Made by a program: the position numbers and the translations under genes. A model generated the notes under the pieces. It was not told the origin of the DNA, did not search any database, and worked only from the letters and a program-made list of their open reading frames with translations. Positions 34,223 through 42,872 of a DNA stretch of 64,000 nucleotides are shown here, piece by piece (positions within the stretch are counted from its first letter, which is position 1; each line of letters starts with the position of its first letter). This DNA is from Candidatus Gastranaerophilales bacterium (lineage in GTDB: Bacteria; Cyanobacteriota; Vampirovibrionia; Gastranaerophilales; Gastranaerophilaceae): NCBI GenBank assembly GCA_944325655.1, contig CALVAW010000005.1:1-64000 (forward strand), read 5' to 3'.

Positions 34223-35308
34223 TTAATTTTGATTAATCTTAAATAACATAATTTCGTTATCTACAATACGCGCTTCCTCGGGCGTAAATATAGATGACCT
34301 TATAATATAAGGTATGTTTGTACCATCCGGACGTCTTGAATAACAATTTGCAATTCTGAGTTGAACCGCATTCATTTTCAATGCCCTTACTTTAGCATTC
34401 TTATTGCCTTTATAACCCGCATGAGCAATTCCGGAGAGAACTCCCCAAACCGTTATATCGCCAATAGCTCTAACTTCACTTCCCGGATGGCAATCTCCAA
34501 TGATAACAACATTTCCTTCAGATTCCAGAATTTGACCCGAACGAAGTGTTTGATTTATATAAGTAGTACTTTTAGTATCCGAAACTACAGGCTCATTTGT
34601 CGGGGTTTCATAAAAGTCAACCTCTTCCCAATCATCCGCAGTTACATCATTTTCATCGTACGCCTTCTTATATACACCGATGGAATTTTTTTCAGCATCA
34701 AGATATTCTTCTTGGTTATCTTGTTGATTTTCAAAAACTTTATTTTGATTTATAAAATTATCTTCTAAAACATTATTTTTGGCCGGATTTTGAAATTGAG
34801 AAATGACCTGTTTTTCAATAGAATCAAAATCTTCCTGAGGATTAATTCCTGCTTGTCTTAAATCAGATTTTATATCAATATTTTCCTGTTGATTTTTAAT
34901 AGCATCCAAATCCGCCTCAAAATGAAGTCCGTTTACATCTTTGAGCGCTATTGAATTATTGTCTTCAGTATTTAAACTGAACTGCTTAAATCCGTCATTC
35001 GAAACATCCGAAGCAACCGATTCAACTCTTTTTTCGATAGGTTTTTGTGTAGCGATATTCATATTTTCTGCAATTCTTGCAGTACTTTCATTAAGAGTTT
35101 CTATTGTATCCAAAATACAACCATAACTCGTAATAAGAGATTGTATGCTTAATAATTGCGATTGATTTAAATTGCTGTCATTTAATTTTAATATTATTCT
35201 CTTTCCGGAATGGTCAAGAGTTTCTAAAGCCAATGAAAGACTGTTTATTATTTCCCCCGTAGAAGAACATGATGACATATCTACAACAAAAAATTCATTA
35301 TCATACAT
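34223..35308 (-). CDS. minC: Septum-site inhibitor MinC
   Basis: MinC blocks FtsZ assembly away from mid-cell when held at the membrane by MinD. The C-terminal beta-helix domain (about 255-355) is clear: TLRSGQILESEGNVVIIGD, GSEVRAIGDITVWGVLSG, AHAGYKGNKNAKVRALKM and LRIANCYSRRPDG. The N-terminal FtsZ-interacting domain (about 1-110) is weakly conserved. Between them lies a long linker (about 110-250) rich in Gln, Asn, Asp and Glu, making the protein 361 residues compared with about 230 in E. coli. AGGGTAAAG precedes the ATG. Confidence 0.93.
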   Translation of the reverse strand: MYDNEFFVVDMSSCSSTGEIINSLSLALETLDHSGKRIILKLNDSNLNQSQLLSIQSLITSYGCILDTIETLNESTARIAENMNIATQKPIEKRVESVASDVSNDGFKQFSLNTEDNNSIALKDVNGLHFEADLDAIKNQQENIDIKSDLRQAGINPQEDFDSIEKQVISQFQNPAKNNVLEDNFINQNKVFENQQDNQEEYLDAEKNSIGVYKKAYDENDVTADDWEEVDFYETPTNEPVVSDTKSTTYINQTLRSGQILESEGNVVIIGDCHPGSEVRAIGDITVWGVLSGIAHAGYKGNKNAKVRALKMNAVQLRIANCYSRRPDGTNIPYIIRSSIFTPEEARIVDNEIMLFKINQN

Positions 35309-35448
35309 ACAACTTTACCCTAATTTTCCATTAATATTATTTTAAGACTACCTTAAAAAATATATGACTACAATTATTTATAAAGGAATGTAAAAAATTT
35401 TTATAAGATGTAAATTTTTTTTATTCACCATGGTTTAATAAATCACCT

Positions 35449-36228
35449 ATGCTACAAATAACGAAAAAAGAAGCAAATATTTACAAAAATTTTAACTTTC
35501 CGGATGAACATGCGCTTGCAGTAATAAGAAAAGAAGAAAAAATTAAAAAAGCAAGCTCAATCGGAAGCTTAATTGGTGTCAGCTTGGGTTTTATCGCTTC
35601 CGTCGCAATATCAAGAAAAAACCAACCCCTTAAAGATGTTTTTGTTAAAGGCAAAACAAAAGAAACATTAAAAAACATAGCAAAATACACAAAAGTTGAT
35701 TATGAAGGCTTAAAAGGATATCTGTATATGTTGTTGCAAGCAGGCGGAGCAACAATAGGAAGTTTTCTTGCAGGATCTTTGGTCGACAAACACAATGAAA
35801 ACAGAATAGAAAAATTAAAAGAAGCAATATTTGTTGTAAATAACGTTGCAATTCCTGCAGCTGTTGCAAAAACAGTCGAACATTTACTAAATATCTGTAA
35901 AAAAACAGACGAAAAATCAGTGTTTAAAACTATTGCAAACAACAAAATATTGAAAAATGTAGCAACACTTGTCGGTCTTGCCGTCGGAATGATGGCAAGT
36001 ATTAGTGTAACAAATACAATTAATACTAAAATAGTCGACCCGAAAGATCCGAAGAAAAAGACAATCAAACCAAAAGACTTTCTGATACACCTTGACGACG
36101 TCATCCCCATTCTGATTTCTTCAAAAGACAGCATGCTTGCCGGCTTGCCTCTGGATAGGGCATTGCCTCTAATTTACTATATTATCGGCTCAAAAGTTGG
36201 CGATAAAAACTATTACACTTACGAATAG
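35449..36228 (+). CDS. Uncharacterised glycine-zipper membrane protein
   Basis: I do not recognise this family. The 259-residue protein has at least three segments with small-residue (Gly/Ala/Ser) spacing: SIGSLIGVSLGFIASVAIS (about 37-55), LLQAGGATIGSFLAGSLV (about 94-111) and VATLVGLAVGMMASISV (about 173-189), plus a less certain one near residue 135. Charged Lys-rich loops separate them. There is no signal peptide. It is divergent from minC, with 140 bases between. The start has no strong Shine-Dalgarno. Function unknown; closely packed helices suggest a pore-like or scaffold membrane protein. Confidence 0.55.
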   Translation: MLQITKKEANIYKNFNFPDEHALAVIRKEEKIKKASSIGSLIGVSLGFIASVAISRKNQPLKDVFVKGKTKETLKNIAKYTKVDYEGLKGYLYMLLQAGGATIGSFLAGSLVDKHNENRIEKLKEAIFVVNNVAIPAAVAKTVEHLLNICKKTDEKSVFKTIANNKILKNVATLVGLAVGMMASISVTNTINTKIVDPKDPKKKTIKPKDFLIHLDDVIPILISSKDSMLAGLPLDRALPLIYYIIGSKVGDKNYYTYE

Positions 36229-36242
36229 GTAAATTATTGATA

Positions 36243-36264
36243 AAAAAAAGGGGCTTATAGCCCC
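36243..36264 (-). terminator. Hairpin with T-run on the minus strand
   Basis: GGGGC (36250-36254) pairs with GCCCC (36260-36264) around TTATA. Plus-strand A8 just before it becomes a T8 tail on the minus strand, so it works leftward; on the plus strand no T-run follows. The same design occurs at 56688-56710. Confidence 0.6.
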
Positions 36265-36485
36265 AAACTGTCTGGAATTAAGAATAGCTGGAAGTATGAA
36301 AAAGATTAATTATATAATTAAATACTCGCAAGTGAAAAGCAATTACACACATGGGTAATATTTGCGTATATATAGATAAGTGCCTGATAAATAATAAGTG
36401 TAAAATTAACAGTTATTATATTAATTTTTAAAAAAATCGCTAAAACGCTGTTATAGCTTGATAAAAAAATATTTTAAAATAGGGG

Positions 36486-36514
36486 TTGACAAATATAATT
36501 TTTGGGTACATAAT
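36486..36514 (+). promoter_or_regulatory. Strong promoter of the 85-residue gene
   Basis: TTGACA (36486-36491), a 17-base spacer and CATAAT (36509-36514). Start expected near 36521. The downstream AGAGGTGAG (36565-36573) is a strong Shine-Dalgarno for the ATG at 36583. Confidence 0.7.
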
Positions 36515-36582
36515 AAGAACATAAAGATAAAGTGTTAATGAAACACTAAAAACTAAATTAAACAAGAGGTGAGACGACCAAA

Positions 36583-36840
36583 ATGTTAATGATAACTCCA
36601 ATAAAAAATGTACAAAATACAATTAATAAAAATATAAGTTTTAAAGCAGGTGTAAGAACCAACTTTGGAGCAGATGTAATAAATGAAACTGCGGATATCA
36701 AAAATGAAGGAAGATTCTTAACAGACTTCTTGGGAACAATTAAACAATCTCCGTTATTTTATGAAACATTCTTCCAAAGACAAAAAAGTATTGAAAACGG
36801 TTTAAATACCGAAAAAAATAAGATTAACGCAATTGCGTAA
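36583..36840 (+). CDS. Small 85-residue protein of unknown function
   Basis: Signals around this small gene are the clearest in the window: a consensus promoter, a good Shine-Dalgarno and a strong terminator, so it is likely a single, well expressed gene. The protein has no signal peptide or membrane helix. It has a short N-terminal NISFKAG segment and a Phe-rich middle (GRFLTDFLGTIKQSPLFYETFF) that could form an amphipathic helix. I recall similar NISFKA-type beginnings in small proteins of gut Melainabacteria, but cannot verify this. The 946-residue EF-hand gene follows 193 bases later. Confidence 0.6.
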   Translation: MLMITPIKNVQNTINKNISFKAGVRTNFGADVINETADIKNEGRFLTDFLGTIKQSPLFYETFFQRQKSIENGLNTEKNKINAIA

Positions 36841-36895
36841 AATAAGCATTATCAACACCTAACAACACAATCTCGAAGCATAAACAACAAACAAC

Positions 36896-36922
36896 AGCCT
36901 TATCAATTTGATAAGGCTTTTT
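36896..36922 (+). terminator. Intrinsic terminator after the 85-residue gene
   Basis: AGCCTTATC (36896-36904) pairs with GATAAGGCT (36910-36918), loop AATTT, followed by TTTT. Confidence 0.9.
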
Positions 36923-37033
36923 AATTAATTGTAAAAAAATGTAAATATGCCCTTAAAAATTATAAAGTTGCTTGCAAAAATTGCCGTTAGAGAATTTGAA
37001 CAAAAATTTTATTTTTGAAAGGGACAATGGAAT

Positions 37034-39874
37034 ATGGGTAACGACTTATCATCATCTAACAATGAACTTCTCAAAAAATTAAGTTCAACAATTATGAATG
37101 ATACTTGGCTGCAAAATCTTTATGGTTCTAAAAGAGCAGAGCAGCAGAGCGAATTAAAAAAAATTTTTACTGTTGTTGCTTCAAATGATGTGACAACAAA
37201 CGAAAAGAAAATGCTTTTATCAAGAAAAGAAGTTCTTGAAGACAAAGTTGAACGACTGGAAGCAAAGATGGCTGTTCTTGAAGAAGAATTAGCTAAAAAC
37301 CAAGAAGAAATTGCAAAAAAAGCAAACGAAATAACTGATTTAATCACATCAGTGGAAGATAAGTCGGAAGCAATGGAGGAACAACAAAAAAGAAACGTTA
37401 AAAACGCAATAGAAGATGTGTTTTACGAATATGAACAAGGTATAATAGGAAAAGATGCTGTCTCCGGTGAAATTAAAAAAAGAGTAAAAGACAGCACTTA
37501 TAAAGACAATCAATCCGTAGCAATTGAAAAATTGCTGGGAAAATTAGATGCAAAAGAAGCAGAAGTGTCTGCTCTTGTGAACGATGCAACCAAATGGATT
37601 GATCAAAAGAATCTCCTGAAATCACAATACGGAGCAACAAAATCCGCATACGACTTAATTAATACTAATCTTAAACAAATAGGAAACACCGAAACAAATT
37701 ACACAAATTCCGATTATGATACCCTTGTTCCGGTTTATTCTCTTGAAAAAACGGATATTGTAAGTGATTTATTTGAAAATCCCGCATTAAACACAGAAGC
37801 GGGCAAAAATAAAAATTATATTGCAAACGCCGAAATACCCGGTATTGATTCAATAAACAAAAATTTTGGACAATATTTTTCAAAAGATGCAACTGCAAAC
37901 ACAGATGCATACAGTATTCAAAATGAAGCAGTTAAAAAACTGGGGGAAGCAATTGACAACGGGCTGCTTGATGAGCTCAACAGCGCCGGAATATTTGGAA
38001 AACAATTAACCGATTTTCTTGTTAATAATTTTTCAGGAGCGCAAATTAAATATTCAAACAATGGTAAATTGCAAATACCCTACGGACACGGACAAGAAGC
38101 AAGTAATATTTATTCAAAACTTACAAATTATTTAAATAATAATAAGCTTTCCGACAACCCTAATGAATGGAGCAAGGAAAGCTTCAAAGGAGCGCTAAAC
38201 ACTTGGGATGAATATTCAGGCAATACAATATCCGGCAATAAGCAAATAGCGGCACTTTCTGAAAATTATGTTCAAATTTTAGACAAAATGAGCACCGAAG
38301 AACCTAAATTCACTTTCAAAGAAGCAATGTATGCATTATTTGATTCCAAAAATGGTTTATTTAAAAATAGCGGCATTATTTATGATTCAAGCTTGCAAAA
38401 CGGCAATCCGAACTATTTTATTGAACTTGCAGGTGATGATGAAACTGCTGAAATGTACAAAAATCTTGCAACAAAAATATATGATATTTGGGGCATAAAA
38501 CCCTCAAGAGGGGCCGATGTTGAAGGATACGACGGAACAAACGGAGCAATTGATGACGATGCAGAAACTCCTAACGTTGAAAAAACAGATCCGATAACTT
38601 TCAAACTTAATAATAATGAATATGCATTCATTATTGACAGAAATAAAGACGGTGCATTTAGCGGCAAAGAAGATTTTGTCGGAGGGCAGCAAGAAAAAAG
38701 CTGGCTCGAAGATCTAAAATCACTCGATATAAATAATGACGGAAAATTAACCGCAGAAGAACTGGAAAATTTGAAAATTCTCGGTTCGTCATACACCGAT
38801 AATGCTCAAACCACATACACCGGCGGAAAATATTTAAATGAAGAAACAACAAACATACAATATACTCTAACCGATGCAAAAGCAATGGGAATTGAAGAAA
38901 TAAATCTTCAAGGGCTTGAAAATCAAGTAAATCAATCTCAAAATAAAACAGATATAAACAACTCAACACTTTACAATGATAATTTTAAGTTCACTTTAAA
39001 CGGTGAAGAACTGACTGCAACAAGAAAAGATGATACTGATTATTTCATGAATGCGGTATATAAAGACGCTTATGGTAAAAATTTCAAACTCGGAATGAGC
39101 GAAGACGACATCCAATCCATAATGGATAAAGATTACGGCGAATTTGATAAATTCAGCTCAATCTATGGTGATGTATTTAGCAATATAAATATTTTAGCTA
39201 ATGCAGGACAATCGGCACAAGAAGCAAGAGCATTATTTAACAAAGCTCTCGACAGAATAGAAAAAGACGAAAATGCACAACTTTTGCGTGCAAGCAACAA
39301 AGCGGCAGCATTAAGTAATGCGGCAAGTTGGAACTCCATACAAAAGCAAATAACGGAAATTGCCTCACAAGAAGGTATAGTAATTGATATGGAGCAAGCA
39401 AAAGGCATTTATATAACAAACGGAAGCCTTTCAGCTCAAGGAGTTATCGAAGCATATAAAAACATGATAGCTCAAGAAAATGCAATTGCAGATGAAAAAG
39501 CTGCACAAAAAGAAGCTTGGAGCGCAATAGTTCTTTGCGCTAAAAGCGGAATAGCTCCAAATGCCGATAAAATTATGGAGATGTTAACAAATGGAGAGGC
39601 AAAAACCGCACAAGAAGTTGTCGATATTTTATTGAAGGCTCAAGAAGAAGCTAATGTAAATGTGACCATAAACGAAGTTGATTTTGACAGCGAAAGAGAA
39701 GAAGCAATCTATAACGCATTCAACGAAGTTTTTAACAACGCAGGATTAAACGACAAAGTTGTAAATGCGCTTGCCGATTTATGTGTCGAGCAGCAAAACG
39801 ACAGAAATTTCATGCCGGATAAAACAGCAGAAGAATTAGCTCAAGAAATGTTAAAAAGATACACCGAAAATTAA
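37034..39874 (+). CDS. 946-residue coiled-coil/EF-hand protein of unknown function
   Basis: I do not recognise the family. Residues about 45-125 form a long coiled coil (KVERLEAKMAVLEEELAKN). About 140-220 are helical. The centre is mixed, with many Asn, Asp, Thr and Tyr. Two EF-hand calcium loops are evident: DRNKDGAFSGKED (from about 535) and DINNDGKLTAEEL (from about 565), both with Asp/Asn at the ligand positions and Glu or Asp at the end. The C-terminal third (about 725-946) is helical and Ala/Glu-rich. There is no signal peptide. Tandem EF loops suggest calcium-dependent folding outside the cell or a calcium sensor; secretion would need a signal-less route. GAAAGGGA precedes the ATG. 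Confidence 0.6.
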   Translation: MGNDLSSSNNELLKKLSSTIMNDTWLQNLYGSKRAEQQSELKKIFTVVASNDVTTNEKKMLLSRKEVLEDKVERLEAKMAVLEEELAKNQEEIAKKANEITDLITSVEDKSEAMEEQQKRNVKNAIEDVFYEYEQGIIGKDAVSGEIKKRVKDSTYKDNQSVAIEKLLGKLDAKEAEVSALVNDATKWIDQKNLLKSQYGATKSAYDLINTNLKQIGNTETNYTNSDYDTLVPVYSLEKTDIVSDLFENPALNTEAGKNKNYIANAEIPGIDSINKNFGQYFSKDATANTDAYSIQNEAVKKLGEAIDNGLLDELNSAGIFGKQLTDFLVNNFSGAQIKYSNNGKLQIPYGHGQEASNIYSKLTNYLNNNKLSDNPNEWSKESFKGALNTWDEYSGNTISGNKQIAALSENYVQILDKMSTEEPKFTFKEAMYALFDSKNGLFKNSGIIYDSSLQNGNPNYFIELAGDDETAEMYKNLATKIYDIWGIKPSRGADVEGYDGTNGAIDDDAETPNVEKTDPITFKLNNNEYAFIIDRNKDGAFSGKEDFVGGQQEKSWLEDLKSLDINNDGKLTAEELENLKILGSSYTDNAQTTYTGGKYLNEETTNIQYTLTDAKAMGIEEINLQGLENQVNQSQNKTDINNSTLYNDNFKFTLNGEELTATRKDDTDYFMNAVYKDAYGKNFKLGMSEDDIQSIMDKDYGEFDKFSSIYGDVFSNINILANAGQSAQEARALFNKALDRIEKDENAQLLRASNKAAALSNAASWNSIQKQITEIASQEGIVIDMEQAKGIYITNGSLSAQGVIEAYKNMIAQENAIADEKAAQKEAWSAIVLCAKSGIAPNADKIMEMLTNGEAKTAQEVVDILLKAQEEANVNVTINEVDFDSEREEAIYNAFNEVFNNAGLNDKVVNALADLCVEQQNDRNFMPDKTAEELAQEMLKRYTEN

Positions 39875-39878
39875 CAGT

Positions 39879-39909
39879 TAAAGACCTGTCTGTTATCGAC
39901 AGGTCTTTA
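39879..39909. terminator. Bidirectional terminator between convergent genes
   Basis: A 12-bp stem (39879-39890 with 39898-39909, core AAGACCTGTC/GACAGGTCTT) separates the rightward EF-hand gene from leftward bioB. The last six codons and stop of bioB lie within the stem and loop. Confidence 0.88.
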
Positions 39910-40822
39910 ATTTTCTATTCACCATAATAACTTTTTTCTTGTCATCTTGCGGACTATAACCTGTAGTAGTTAAATAATTTCCTACTATTGCACTGTCCAA
40001 AACATTTTTCATGGCTAAAATTAAGTTCTTTTCGCTTAATCTTGCTTTTTTGCCTCCTGCAATGCGGATGCTTGATTTTGGATTTGCAATTTTAAACACT
40101 GCCAATGTTCTCAATATATTTTCTTCATCAATTTTATCAAAATAATTCTCAAAAGGAGTGCCTTGAATTGGGGTTAAAATGTTAACGGGAATACTTTGCG
40201 GATTTATTTCAGCTAATTCCAGTGCCATTTCAATCCTTTGCTCAACCGTCTCACCCATTCCTATAATCACACCGCAACAAAGCTCGATACCTGCTTCTTT
40301 TACATATTTACATGTATTAATTCTATCCTGATAAGTATGAGTAGTGCAAATTTCACTATGATAACTTCTGCAAGTGTTGATATTGTGGTGAAATCTATTC
40401 AATCCGGCTTCTTTTAGCTGCATTGCCTGCGTTTTATTTAAAATCCCGATACTTGCACAGCTTTTTAATCCTAACGAATTAATTTCCTTAATCATTTTTA
40501 AAAGTTCACCAAAATCTTTCGCTTCGTCGGGAGTTTTTCCCGATGTAACGATTGCAAAATTAATTGCGCCGTTTTTCTTGGATTCCTCAGCGGCTTTTTT
40601 TACCTCTTGCAAACTAACAAGCGGATGAGTTTGAATATTTGTATTGTATCGGGTAGATTGAGCGCAATACTTGCAATCTTGCGAACACTTACCCGTTCTT
40701 GCGGAAATTAAAGAACAAAATTCAAACTCCTTAAAAATATATTTTTTTGAAATCTCAAAAAGTTCTTCTAGCGGTAAGTTATATAGTTCCAAAAGTTTTT
40801 CTTTGTTTAATTTTTCATTCAT
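39893..40822 (-). CDS. bioB: Biotin synthase
   Basis: BioB is the radical-SAM enzyme that inserts sulfur into dethiobiotin. The 309-residue protein has the cluster motif CSQDCKYCAQS (about 46-56), CASIGILN, HHNINTCRSYHSEICTTHTYQDR, CCGVIIGMGET and NILTPIQGTPFE, all typical of BioB. It is divergent from bioD across a shared dyad at 40834-40871. Its coding end runs into the terminator stem. Confidence 0.97.
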   Translation of the reverse strand: MNEKLNKEKLLELYNLPLEELFEISKKYIFKEFEFCSLISARTGKCSQDCKYCAQSTRYNTNIQTHPLVSLQEVKKAAEESKKNGAINFAIVTSGKTPDEAKDFGELLKMIKEINSLGLKSCASIGILNKTQAMQLKEAGLNRFHHNINTCRSYHSEICTTHTYQDRINTCKYVKEAGIELCCGVIIGMGETVEQRIEMALELAEINPQSIPVNILTPIQGTPFENYFDKIDEENILRTLAVFKIANPKSSIRIAGGKKARLSEKNLILAMKNVLDSAIVGNYLTTTGYSPQDDKKKVIMVNRKLKTCR

Positions 40823-40833
40823 GTTTATCTGTG

Positions 40834-40871
40834 ATCCTTCTTTATTTTATAATTATACAATAAAGAAGGAT
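40834..40871. promoter_or_regulatory. Shared bioB/bioD divergent promoter dyad
   Basis: Arms of 13 bases (ATCCTTCTTTATT at 40834-40846, its complement at 40859-40871) flank a TATAATTATA palindrome (40848-40857), which gives a TATAAT -10 box in each direction. The right arm carries AAGAAGGA, the Shine-Dalgarno of bioD (7 bases before ATG); the left arm gives the same for bioB, though about 12 bases from its ATG. Leaders would be very short. The dyad is a good candidate operator for a biotin repressor, but its arms do not resemble the BirA operators I know. Confidence 0.65.
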
Positions 40872-40877
40872 TGAAAT

Positions 40878-41540
40878 ATGACAAACGTTTTTATCACAGG
40901 CACAGATACCGATATAGGAAAAACATTCATTTCAATAGGTTTAGCTCTGCTAAAACAAAATGAAGAAAAAAAAGTAGGCTATTTTAAACCGCTTCAAAGC
41001 GGTGCCGTTGAAGAAAACGGAATTTTAAAAGCACCGGACTTATACGAATTGAGTAAATATGCAAATATACCTTCTAAATATTCTTATCTGCTTAAAGGAG
41101 AGGTTTCGCCTTATCTTGCAAGTTTTTTAAGCAATTCAAAGATTGATATTAATAAAATTAAATCCGATTTTGAAGAATTTTCAAAAAACAAAGATTTCGT
41201 TATAACAGAAGGTGCCGGCGGACTTATGTGTCCTGCAGCCAAAAATATATTATTTGTTGACATCATAAAAAAACTTGATTTAGAAACAATAATAGTAACA
41301 ACACCCTTTTTAGGAAGAATAAATCATACTTTAATGACAATTAAATGTGCAAAAAACTATAATATCAAAATTAAAGGATTAATTATAAATAAAATGCCAA
41401 AACTGCCTTCCTTATCAGAAAAAAACTTTACAAAAGAATTACAAGCATTTACAAATATAAAAATACTGGGAATATTGCCTGAAATAGAAAATCCCACAAA
41501 AGAAAATATTATAAATGTTTTCAAAAATCTTGATATATAA
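40878..41540 (+). CDS. bioD: Dethiobiotin synthetase
   Basis: BioD closes the ureido ring of biotin from 7,8-diaminopelargonic acid, CO2 and ATP. The 220-residue protein has the P-loop FITGTDTDIGKTF, the substrate segment YFKPLQSGA, and VITEGAGGLMCPA. Its 3' end overlaps bioC on the opposite strand by 20 bases with no terminator between. Confidence 0.95.
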   Translation: MTNVFITGTDTDIGKTFISIGLALLKQNEEKKVGYFKPLQSGAVEENGILKAPDLYELSKYANIPSKYSYLLKGEVSPYLASFLSNSKIDINKIKSDFEEFSKNKDFVITEGAGGLMCPAAKNILFVDIIKKLDLETIIVTTPFLGRINHTLMTIKCAKNYNIKIKGLIINKMPKLPSLSEKNFTKELQAFTNIKILGILPEIENPTKENIINVFKNLDI

Positions 41541-42240
41541 CATATAAAGGGCAATAGGTTAATCTGTTGTTGTATTTTATTTCATAATTTTTCATTTTTT
41601 CTTTTATTTCCGCTACAGAAAAATTATGTCTTCTTATGGCATTTACTCCGGTATTTCTTAAATGTCTTAAAACCTCAAAAGAATTTTCAAATTTAAGTTC
41701 ATATTTTTTCTCGCATATTACAGCTTGTTCGTTAAATAATGAATTTAATTCTTTTATTGAAAGATAATTTAATCCGACATTAAAAACATCTTTTATTTCA
41801 AAAAAATTATCTTGCGAAAAAACAGAAAATGCTATAACGCCCCGATAAGATAAAAAACTCTGTAATTTTTTAATAACCTTTTTTATATCATTGCACCACT
41901 GCAAACTTGCATTTGCAATTATTAAATCGAATTTTTTTTCTGTTTTAAAATTTTCAACATCTTCGTTTAAAAATATTATTTTTTTATTTATTTTTTTAAT
42001 ATATTCTTCAGATTCAGATATAATATCAATCGCTGTGTAACTAATAAAATCAGGATATTTTTCAACAAGTTTTTCTGTTAAAATTCCCGTATATGAACCG
42101 ATTTCCAAAATATTTTTAAATTTTTTTTCTCCTAAAAGCAATACAAGCTCTTCTGCGGCAATTTTTTGAACAGACGCATTAGAATTATATGTTTTTATAC
42201 TCTTCTTAAATCTTTTTTTAATTAATTCTTTGTCAAGCAT
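41521..42240 (-). CDS. bioC: Malonyl-ACP O-methyltransferase
   Basis: BioC methylates malonyl-ACP so that fatty acid synthesis can build pimeloyl-ACP methyl ester. The 239-residue class I methyltransferase has the SAM motif ILEIGSYTGILTEKL (near residue 45), DLIIANASLQWCND and YRGVIAFSVF. The N-terminal KKRFKKSIKTYNSNASVQ region is typical of BioC. It overlaps bioG by 19 bases, consistent with coupling in the bioF-bioG-bioC order. Confidence 0.92.
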   Translation of the reverse strand: MLDKELIKKRFKKSIKTYNSNASVQKIAAEELVLLLGEKKFKNILEIGSYTGILTEKLVEKYPDFISYTAIDIISESEEYIKKINKKIIFLNEDVENFKTEKKFDLIIANASLQWCNDIKKVIKKLQSFLSYRGVIAFSVFSQDNFFEIKDVFNVGLNYLSIKELNSLFNEQAVICEKKYELKFENSFEVLRHLRNTGVNAIRRHNFSVAEIKEKMKNYEIKYNNRLTYCPLYVIYQDF

Positions 42241-42872
42241 AACAACTCCCGCCAGCTTGAATAATTTTTAAACGGACAATGCGTAGCGTTTATTATTTCA
42301 ATTTTTGTTTTTTTATTCCAAAAATTTATTTGATTTTTTGTCGGGATTATTCTGTCATCATTTGAAATAATCGCTTTATTAAATTCAATTTCATTTTTAA
42401 ATGATATTTTTTGAATTTCAATTAATTCATCTTTTATTTCATTTAAAGATCTTGTGATTGTTATTTCAGGATTTACAACCCCGCCTTTAAACATATTTTT
42501 TATAAACTTATCCAAAGATTCCTCATTTAAAAATTTTGCGGTAATTTTAAATATTTTCTCAGGAATCCCAAACTCATCGCTAATAAGACTTGTTGTGCCA
42601 TTGATTGCAATTTTATAATCAAAATTCTCAAAAACATCATAGAACTTATTTACCGCAAAAACTCCCATAGACCAACAAATCAAATATTTTTTTTCATATT
42701 CTGTAAAATCATATTTTGAAAAATCAAAATCAAAATTCCTATAATCATGTACAACAAGAATATCAAAACTCTCTTTTTCAAGATGGATTATCGGAGATTC
42801 ATTCATCGCCCAACCGTTAAAAAAAACTATCAAGTCTTTATTATTTTTTTTATTTAACCAATAGCTTTGCAC
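42222..42872 (-). CDS. bioG: Pimeloyl-ACP methyl ester esterase, BioG type
   Basis: BioG removes the methyl ester from pimeloyl-ACP, the job done by BioH in E. coli. The 216-residue DUF452-type alpha/beta hydrolase has LIVFFNGWAMNE near the N-terminus, the nucleophile elbow CWSMGVFA (Ser about 70), an Asp in ISNDDRIIP and the His in NATHCPF near the C-terminus. It overlaps bioF by 19 bases upstream and bioC by 19 bases downstream. Confidence 0.9.
   Translation of the reverse strand: MQSYWLNKKNNKDLIVFFNGWAMNESPIIHLEKESFDILVVHDYRNFDFDFSKYDFTEYEKKYLICWSMGVFAVNKFYDVFENFDYKIAINGTTSLISDEFGIPEKIFKITAKFLNEESLDKFIKNMFKGGVVNPEITITRSLNEIKDELIEIQKISFKNEIEFNKAIISNDDRIIPTKNQINFWNKKTKIEIINATHCPFKNYSSWRELLCLTKN

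Larger units (their letters stand above)
36229..36582. other. 354-base region without a recognised gene
   Basis: This holds, in order: a GC-rich hairpin (36250-36264) oriented to terminate leftward transcripts, a 16-base perfect AT palindrome (36306-36321), a very AT-rich stretch with no convincing open frame, and a strong rightward promoter (36486-36514) with a leader of about 60 bases ahead of the 85-residue gene. Because no leftward gene explains the leftward terminator, a small antisense-direction RNA is possible here. Confidence 0.5.

Noticed and set aside
36243-36264. Terminator of the rightward membrane-protein gene ending at 36228
   Set aside because: No T-run follows the hairpin on the plus strand; the T-run is on the minus strand.
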